Shown: one piece after another, positions 7,401 to 9,526 of the stretch
Position numbering within the stretch: position 1 is the stretch's first letter
How the letters are laid out: the number at the start of each line of letters is the position of its first letter
Assembly (NCBI GenBank): GCA_035690725.1
Contig: DASSKF010000144.1
Location: 1-9,526, forward strand
Source: DASSKF01 sp035690725
GTDB taxonomy: Bacteria > Actinomycetota > Actinomycetes > Actinomycetales > Dermatophilaceae
DNA length: 9,526 bases
Direction of reading: 5' to 3'
The notes under the pieces: generated by a model
What the model was told of the DNA's origin: nothing
What the model saw: only the letters and a program-made list of their open reading frames with translations
Databases searched by the model: none
Made by a program: the position numbers and the translations under genes

Positions 7401-7855
7401 CCCGGACCTCGTACTCGAGGACATACAAGGGGGATGACTACCCCGGTCGGTCCCACTCGATCCGGGTGAAGCAGCACACGGCCGCGGGGTGGGGCCCCTA
7501 CATCACCCTGAGCGGGCAGACCCACCCCCCGAAGCCGGCGCCACCCACCATCTACAACGTGCACAAGGGACCGAAGAAGGTCGACCCCAACGGGTCCGGG
7601 TCCTGTCGGTACGCGCCGGGCTGCCCGACCGTGAAGTTCAGCATCAAGAACTTCCCCGGCAACACGAACTGGTCAATCTACGTCAACGACCGCCCGGGGA
7701 CGGGTCAGGGCAGTGGTTCCCCGGTTCAGGTGCACGGCGACGGCAACAGCTACACCTGGTACGGCTGGATCCTGCTCTCGGACTCGCACGATGCGGTGCA
7801 GGTGACCCTGAGCCGCGGCGGGAAGACCTACCGGTCGGCGTGGACACCGTGGTGA
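1439..7855 (+). CDS. Giant exported surface protein: beta-propeller-like domain, Ig/cadherin-like array, five FN3 domains
   Basis: Predicted 2138 residues. Residues 9-29 are hydrophobic after RR at 6-7, either a signal peptide (possible cut after A31) or an N-terminal anchor. Residues about 45-405 form a beta-propeller-like domain with repeated blade motifs such as GVDGTVYAVSAGTGKLVAL. A Lys/Asp-rich linker (413-429) follows. Residues about 432-1560 hold roughly ten Ig-like domains of the cadherin/VCBS type, several opening with PPVA..D and carrying VLxND. Residues 1559-2031 hold five FN3 domains, and 2032-2138 a Trp/Tyr-rich C-terminal domain. The 12 cysteines form six local pairs, as expected for an oxidised outer protein. 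There is no LPXTG, no C-terminal helix and no recognisable catalytic site, so the likely role is structural or adhesive at the cell wall. ATG 1439 is chosen for its ribosome binding site and for placing the hydrophobic segment at the N terminus. The following MoxR and DUF58 genes suggest it is a client of that pair (inference). Confidence 0.92.
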   Translation: MSLVARRSAIVASTVVLALVATLLVALATQAQGEVVRRTDLNDGGVWVTNSTLSWFGRLNKPAQQLDAGIYANVAQSSGIDVLQDGAAVVGIGRASNSLLMIDPERAQLASSTGTPLPELSSQTGTKVYAGERVDLRGGTIAVVDQASGKVWAQRVDTDDGVQSLDRLTPTTKPLAKIGGVAAVAVGVDGTVYAVSAGTGKLVALTPSERAEDGFAKPQVTDLGFTSKAVDITAVGDRWVVFDPFEQQLRVAGVDEPIEVSGLPVQEGQPAYAALQQPGPEADSVLLEGPTAMLDVAFDDTTASGGVEVQDPAVQAAGSTDLVIARPVRLGACTHAAWAGKGRDYYGRNCGQEEAQPAYTIKKIGSGVRRDGVALRVNRGLIVLNDLDTGAVFDIDDNPLKIDDWTSVIPPPKQEDKHDKKDKNLIDDRQSLKPPKANPDRMKVRAGRVSTLHVLDNDTDSRGSILAIAPDAVTRPSANGVETMVSADGQAVQVDVPENPRQRTFSFTYTVNNGSAKKSADSTARVDVVVVGEDVNTAPHLRKGHAKLAKAVYPATPGANMSIGVVADWRDAENDPLGIEAVEDGTSVDGSGRLSIQAPDQAGKSRVTYQVSDGHDGVTQAEVAVNVLGDSARPQPPSAQADVVRAVAGKPVQLEPLGNDVPGADPGEPDAPMRLAAAVRAGGGLKVDTDLDSGVVTITGLRPGTYRLSYAAQVGAGTDVGKIRVDILPPPEQSKPPVAVPDNAVVRDQLPTLTDVLSNDYSPRSDVLVTQQVSSEQDWLQASIVKGRWVRVSANQPFVGSRPRHGTLTYTISDGTHAATGEVSVTQKPQPDRAVRPVVEDDAAVVRRGDAVTVPVLDNDSMAGGIPLRLDPRSVEVISGDGRAFASGNVVRYVPPPVRKGSKEARLPAQAVLEYAAYPEGLSGRAVSGRVDVQITPPPSAKQPNQPPVARSFTASVTAGDAVTLTVPTSGIDPDGDSVTLTGLSGLSGQDLDLDLGRVTSTGAVTIRYEAYPLSEGTDVIHYQVRDRYGATSTAFIRVGVVPPSDPQPPVAVEDEVVAQPGREVNADVLRNDLVSTGDVVSYEDFTELNDAETRQQFRPEKDHTITATVPDEGHPLAVTYGITDGLFDPSRTTLLVRGQKGFVNPPVAEDDVAKFKPGTTRTTVDVLENDHDLDGPTSQLTVVDVLDRRAQVVEQGDRQQIRVHARDHAYTVPYVIEDGDGARAMALIYVPTGDDGSPFVIPGKVIRMDTNSTKDVELGDYVMDPAGTQLHITSPDTLGASPSDDLSADAPGASQLRLTSSHGYAGPGAVTLEVATTPREGSKQEERTAYVSIPVQVGPLVPVLRCPTSYELRVVADGPARRVDIPRLCHAWLPEGLSMADVHFTAEWKQAPEKVSLEQQGPGGRVAVVRADREAPGGKGVLTVSAEGAKQSFDIDVIVQGLHLDEKVENAGSDSRKKDKFEAPAPTLRPISVEALNAGDSRTVDVGPYLDSPLQDPQCRITDVRAEKRSAVTGRASGCSLTIHAAPDAHGTARLLLKVQDGPGRVATGQVTVTVRGKPGAPTAVRAVADREEGNQARVWWSPPKDDGGLAIQHYTVLWKGGGSQTCTASPCTITGLENGDPYSFRVKAVNAVGAGPASESSNTVTPDERARPVNGVHRTARGDRTVTVAWPKPENAGSRVDSYRVSYTNIGTHPGTKTQIVQGRSAQLTGLVNNDQYSVKVQAHNGAGWGDYGGSVKVQSAGTPGTVPAPQLSPRTPTPDSGTGQVQISWNAVDPNGPALVRYTVYRRAGGGAWQVLGKTSPDTRTVSDTMPYDGTRYEYAVRATNGANKTSPMGGSSGYTANGVPATPSTPSASTPKADYRVRVSFSLGSSRSRGYTSVQWATTTGAGGTWSCGSGCAPGTTQTHSISGLSVNQNHQVRVRGRNTAGQWSNWSGWSNSVRPYGPTKAPNAGSTGESGRTLTYHWSANYNGRRIDRYHIKDVGDTTRTSYSRTYKGDDYPGRSHSIRVKQHTAAGWGPYITLSGQTHPPKPAPPTIYNVHKGPKKVDPNGSGSCRYAPGCPTVKFSIKNFPGNTNWSIYVNDRPGTGQGSGSPVQVHGDGNSYTWYGWILLSDSHDAVQVTLSRGGKTYRSAWTPW
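1571..2650 (+). other. Beta-propeller-like domain of the giant protein
   Basis: Residues about 45-405 show repeated short beta units with Gly/Asp turns, for example GVWVTN (45-50), VGIGRASNSLLMID, GGTIAVVDQASGKVWAQ, DGTVYAVSAGTGKLVAL and RGLIVLNDLDTGAVFDI. Six to seven blades are plausible. A cysteine pair (C333, C350) lies in a Tyr/Trp-rich loop of a late blade. The exact blade number cannot be fixed by eye. Confidence 0.6.
2732..6109 (+). other. Array of cadherin/VCBS-like Ig domains in the giant protein
   Basis: Domains start near residues 432, 536, 632, 735, 835, 945, 1047, 1144, 1238, 1342 and 1464. The motif L-x-N-D recurs at N457, N659, N759, N859, N1072 and N1170, with IDPDGD at 972-977 in the domain between. 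Spacing is therefore close to 100 residues. The last three units (from 1238) lack the motif and are more divergent; two of them carry cysteine pairs (1347/1370 and 1500/1520). The acidic motifs resemble calcium sites of cadherin-like domains, but metal binding is inferred. Confidence 0.7.
6113..7531 (+). other. Five fibronectin type III domains in the giant protein
   Basis: Domains span about residues 1559-1650, 1651-1744, 1745-1846, 1847-1946 and 1947-2031. Each shows the FN3 pattern: a Pro-rich start, a Trp in strand B (e.g. VWWSPP, TVAWPKP, QISWNAV), a Tyr in strand C (HYTVLW, SYRVSY, RYTVYR) and a Y/H-x-V/I-x-V-x-A/G-x-N strand F (YSFRVKAVN, YSVKVQAHN, YEYAVRATN). The first two are closest to the family consensus; the fourth and fifth are divergent. 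Confidence 0.8.
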
Positions 7856-7922
7856 GCCCACGCCGCGCCGTGACCGGCCAACGCAAGCACACGGCATACG
7901 AAACCTCCGGAAAGGCAACGGA
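7856..7922 (+). promoter_or_regulatory. Gap before moxR with ribosome binding site (7909-7915)
   Basis: This 67-nt stretch is the longest gap in the window. GGAAAGG at 7909-7915 lies 7 nt before ATG 7923 and fixes the MoxR start. It is less GC-rich than its surroundings. GTGACC (7870-7875) and CATACG (7895-7900) are too weak and too far apart (19 nt) to call a promoter. No hairpin terminator is visible, so read-through from the giant gene is likely. Confidence 0.5.
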
Positions 7923-8897
7923 ATGAGCGTGACGACCGAGCAGGCGGAGTGGTTCGCCAAGACGTTCGACCACCTGGTCGGCAACGTCGAGCGCGTCGTG
8001 CTCGGCAAGCAGCACGTGGTCCGGCTGGCGCTGACCTGCCTGCTGTCCGAGGGGCACCTGCTGCTCGAGGACTTCCCGGGCACCGGCAAGACCCAGCTGG
8101 CGCGGGCGCTGTCCGGGACGGTGCAGGGCAGCAACAGCCGGATCCAGTTCACGCCGGACCTGCTGCCGTCGGACGTGACCGGCGTGACGATCTACGACCC
8201 GGGGGAGAAGACGTTCGACTTCCACCCCGGGCCGATCTTCGCGACGATCGTGCTCGCCGACGAGATCAACCGGGCCTCGCCGAAGACGCAGTCCGCGCTG
8301 CTGGAGGTCATGGAGGAGGGCCGGGTCACGGTCGACGGCATCCCGCACACGGTGGGGGAGCCGTTCATGGTGATCGCGACCCAGAACCCGATCGAGCAGG
8401 CCGGGACCTACCGGCTGCCGGAGGCGCAGCTGGACCGGTTCCTCATGAAGACGTCACTGGGCTACCCCGACCACGAGGCGACCCTTGCGGTGCTCGCCGA
8501 CGCCAGCGTGCGCGACCGGGCCAAGGACATCCAGCCGGTCGTCACCGGCAACGTCGTCACCGACATGGCCGGGCTCGCCGACGAGGCGCACGTCGACCCG
8601 GCGGTGCTCGCCTACGTCAGCCGGCTCGCCGAGGAGACCCGGCGGCACGGCAACGTGCGGCTCGGGCTGTCGGTCCGCGGCTGCCTCGCCTGGGTGCGGT
8701 GCGCCAAGACGTGGGCCGTCTCACAAGGGCGCAGCTACGTCGTGCCCGACGACGTCAAGGTGCTCGCCCAGCCGGTGCTGTGCCACCGGCTGCTGCTCAC
8801 CGCCGAGGCCCAGTTCGCCGGCGTGACCGTCGACCAGGTGATCGGCCAGGTGCTCGACGAGGTGGCCCCGCCCGCCGAGCGGCAGGCCGCCCGCTGA
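7923..8897 (+). CDS. MoxR-family AAA+ ATPase
   Basis: Predicted 324 residues, the usual size for a MoxR ATPase, cytoplasmic. Walker A is FPGTGKT at 51-57, Walker B is IVLADE at 109-114 followed by INRASPKTQ, sensor 1 is VIATQNP at 150-156, the LPEAQLDRF motif with its arginine is at 165-173, and the sensor-2-like SVRG is at 250-253 in the C-terminal helical lid. All ATPase residues expected of an active enzyme are present. MoxR proteins act as ATP-driven chaperones that mature or activate partner complexes, usually with a DUF58 protein encoded next door, as here. The start is supported by GGAAAGG 7 nt upstream. The stop is 1 nt from the DUF58 start, which indicates coupled translation. The likely client is the envelope system encoded around it, including the giant protein (inference). 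Confidence 0.96.
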   Translation: MSVTTEQAEWFAKTFDHLVGNVERVVLGKQHVVRLALTCLLSEGHLLLEDFPGTGKTQLARALSGTVQGSNSRIQFTPDLLPSDVTGVTIYDPGEKTFDFHPGPIFATIVLADEINRASPKTQSALLEVMEEGRVTVDGIPHTVGEPFMVIATQNPIEQAGTYRLPEAQLDRFLMKTSLGYPDHEATLAVLADASVRDRAKDIQPVVTGNVVTDMAGLADEAHVDPAVLAYVSRLAEETRRHGNVRLGLSVRGCLAWVRCAKTWAVSQGRSYVVPDDVKVLAQPVLCHRLLLTAEAQFAGVTVDQVIGQVLDEVAPPAERQAAR

Positions 8898-8898
8898 C

Positions 8899-9526
8899 GT
8901 GACGGCCACCGACCAGCAGCCCCGGGCGGCCGACACCGGCGGCAGCGGCCAGACGCTGGACGTGCCGACGACCGGCCGGACCGGTCACACCTGGAACCGG
9001 CTGCTCGACCTCACCGCGCCGCTGCGCAGCACCGAGGCGATGTGGTCCCGCGTGGGCGGGGTGCTCGGCACCGTGTCGGCGCTGGGCTGGACCGTGCTCG
9101 CCCTCGGCGTCGTCGCGTGGGTCGCCGGAGCGCTCTGGGACTGGACCGAGCTGCTCATCGTCGCCGCCGCCGCACTGGTGCTCTTCGCCTGCTGCGTGCT
9201 GCTGACACTCGGGCGCACCCGGGTGACGATCCGGACCGACGTGGACTCCCAGCGGGTCGTCGTGGGGGAGCGGGTGGCCGGCCGGGTCGTCGTCACCAAC
9301 GTCGCCAAGCGGCCACTGCTGCCGCTGCTCGTCGAGCTGCCGATCGGCCTGTCCGCGGCGCGGTTCACCCTCCCGTCGCTGCGCGCCGGCAGCTCGCAGG
9401 AGGTGCTGTTCATCGTCCCGACCGAGCGCCGCGGCGTGATCGAGGTCGGGCCCGCCACCACCGTCCAGGGCGACCCGCTCGGCCTGCTGCGCGACCTCGA
9501 GGGCGACGTCACCGAGGACCTGTCCC
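8899..9526 (+). CDS. DUF58-family membrane protein, N-terminal part (3' end outside window)
   Basis: The reading frame runs 209 codons to the window edge without a stop. A hydrophilic tail of about 50 residues is followed by two transmembrane helices, about 59-79 and 84-104, separated by a short loop (WDWTE). Residues from about 106 form a beta-rich domain (TIRTDVDSQRVVVGERVAGR, then PLLPLLVELP, ERRGVIEVGP and GDPLGLLR), the typical region between the helices and the conserved C-terminal DUF58 core. That core lies beyond the window. DUF58 proteins are membrane partners of MoxR ATPases. GTG 8899 is chosen because it follows the MoxR stop by 1 nt; its own ribosome binding site is weak (GGCAGG, 12 nt away), which suggests reinitiation. 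ATG 9040 is an alternative start that would remove 47 residues and keep both helices. Confidence 0.88.
   Translation, partial: MTATDQQPRAADTGGSGQTLDVPTTGRTGHTWNRLLDLTAPLRSTEAMWSRVGGVLGTVSALGWTVLALGVVAWVAGALWDWTELLIVAAAALVLFACCVLLTLGRTRVTIRTDVDSQRVVVGERVAGRVVVTNVAKRPLLPLLVELPIGLSAARFTLPSLRAGSSQEVLFIVPTERRGVIEVGPATTVQGDPLGLLRDLEGDVTEDLS

Noticed and set aside
4973..7564. A second long open frame (over 800 codons) on the - strand
   Set aside because: Same compositional artefact. Its translation is Arg/Gly/Val-rich without recognisable motifs and lies fully opposite the FN3 region.
7870..7900. Possible promoter before moxR (GTGACC and CATACG)
   Set aside because: Both boxes match poorly and are 19 nt apart. 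CATACG overlaps the recurring octamer seen elsewhere in coding sequence.

Overview
The window is very GC-rich, with G or C at almost every third codon position. It carries five head-to-tail genes on the + strand, nearly all coding. Composition, gene content and gene order point to a high-GC actinobacterium, probably of the Micrococcales (an Intrasporangiaceae-like organism). This placement is inferred, not shown by a marker gene.

Layout. Positions 1-639 hold the 3' part of a membrane protein: a Pro/Ser/Gly-rich linker, one transmembrane helix and an FN3-like outer domain, probably the tail of a Ser/Thr kinase. Positions 656-1435 encode an FHA-type protein with a C-terminal winged-helix-like domain. 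Positions 1439-7855 encode an exported or membrane-anchored protein of 2138 residues: an N-terminal hydrophobic segment, a beta-propeller-like domain, a long array of cadherin/VCBS-like Ig domains, five FN3 domains and a small aromatic C-terminal domain. Positions 7923-8897 encode a MoxR-family AAA+ ATPase. From 8899 to the window end is the N-terminal part of a DUF58 membrane protein.

How they may work together. MoxR plus DUF58 is a recurrent actinobacterial pair, often continued by a transglutaminase-like protein, a PP2C phosphatase and further FHA proteins. Here the pair follows a giant cell-surface protein, an FHA phosphopeptide-binding protein and a probable receptor kinase. The simplest model is that phospho-signalling controls a MoxR/DUF58 machine that assembles, folds or positions the giant protein in the envelope. 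Gaps are 16, 3, 67 and 1 nt, so the genes look like one operon. No terminator is visible. The only gap that could hide an internal promoter is the 67 nt before moxR.

The most unusual nucleotide-level features are a strong 17-bp-paired hairpin inside the 3' end of the FHA gene, just before the ribosome binding site of the giant gene; a 17-bp duplication at the kinase-tail/FHA junction that creates a five-codon mini-ORF; a degenerate 20-bp tandem repeat in the linker of the first gene; and an excess of the octamer GTATGCCG. At the protein level, all 12 cysteines of the giant protein fall in six local pairs, and one FN3 domain carries a WSxWSxWS motif.
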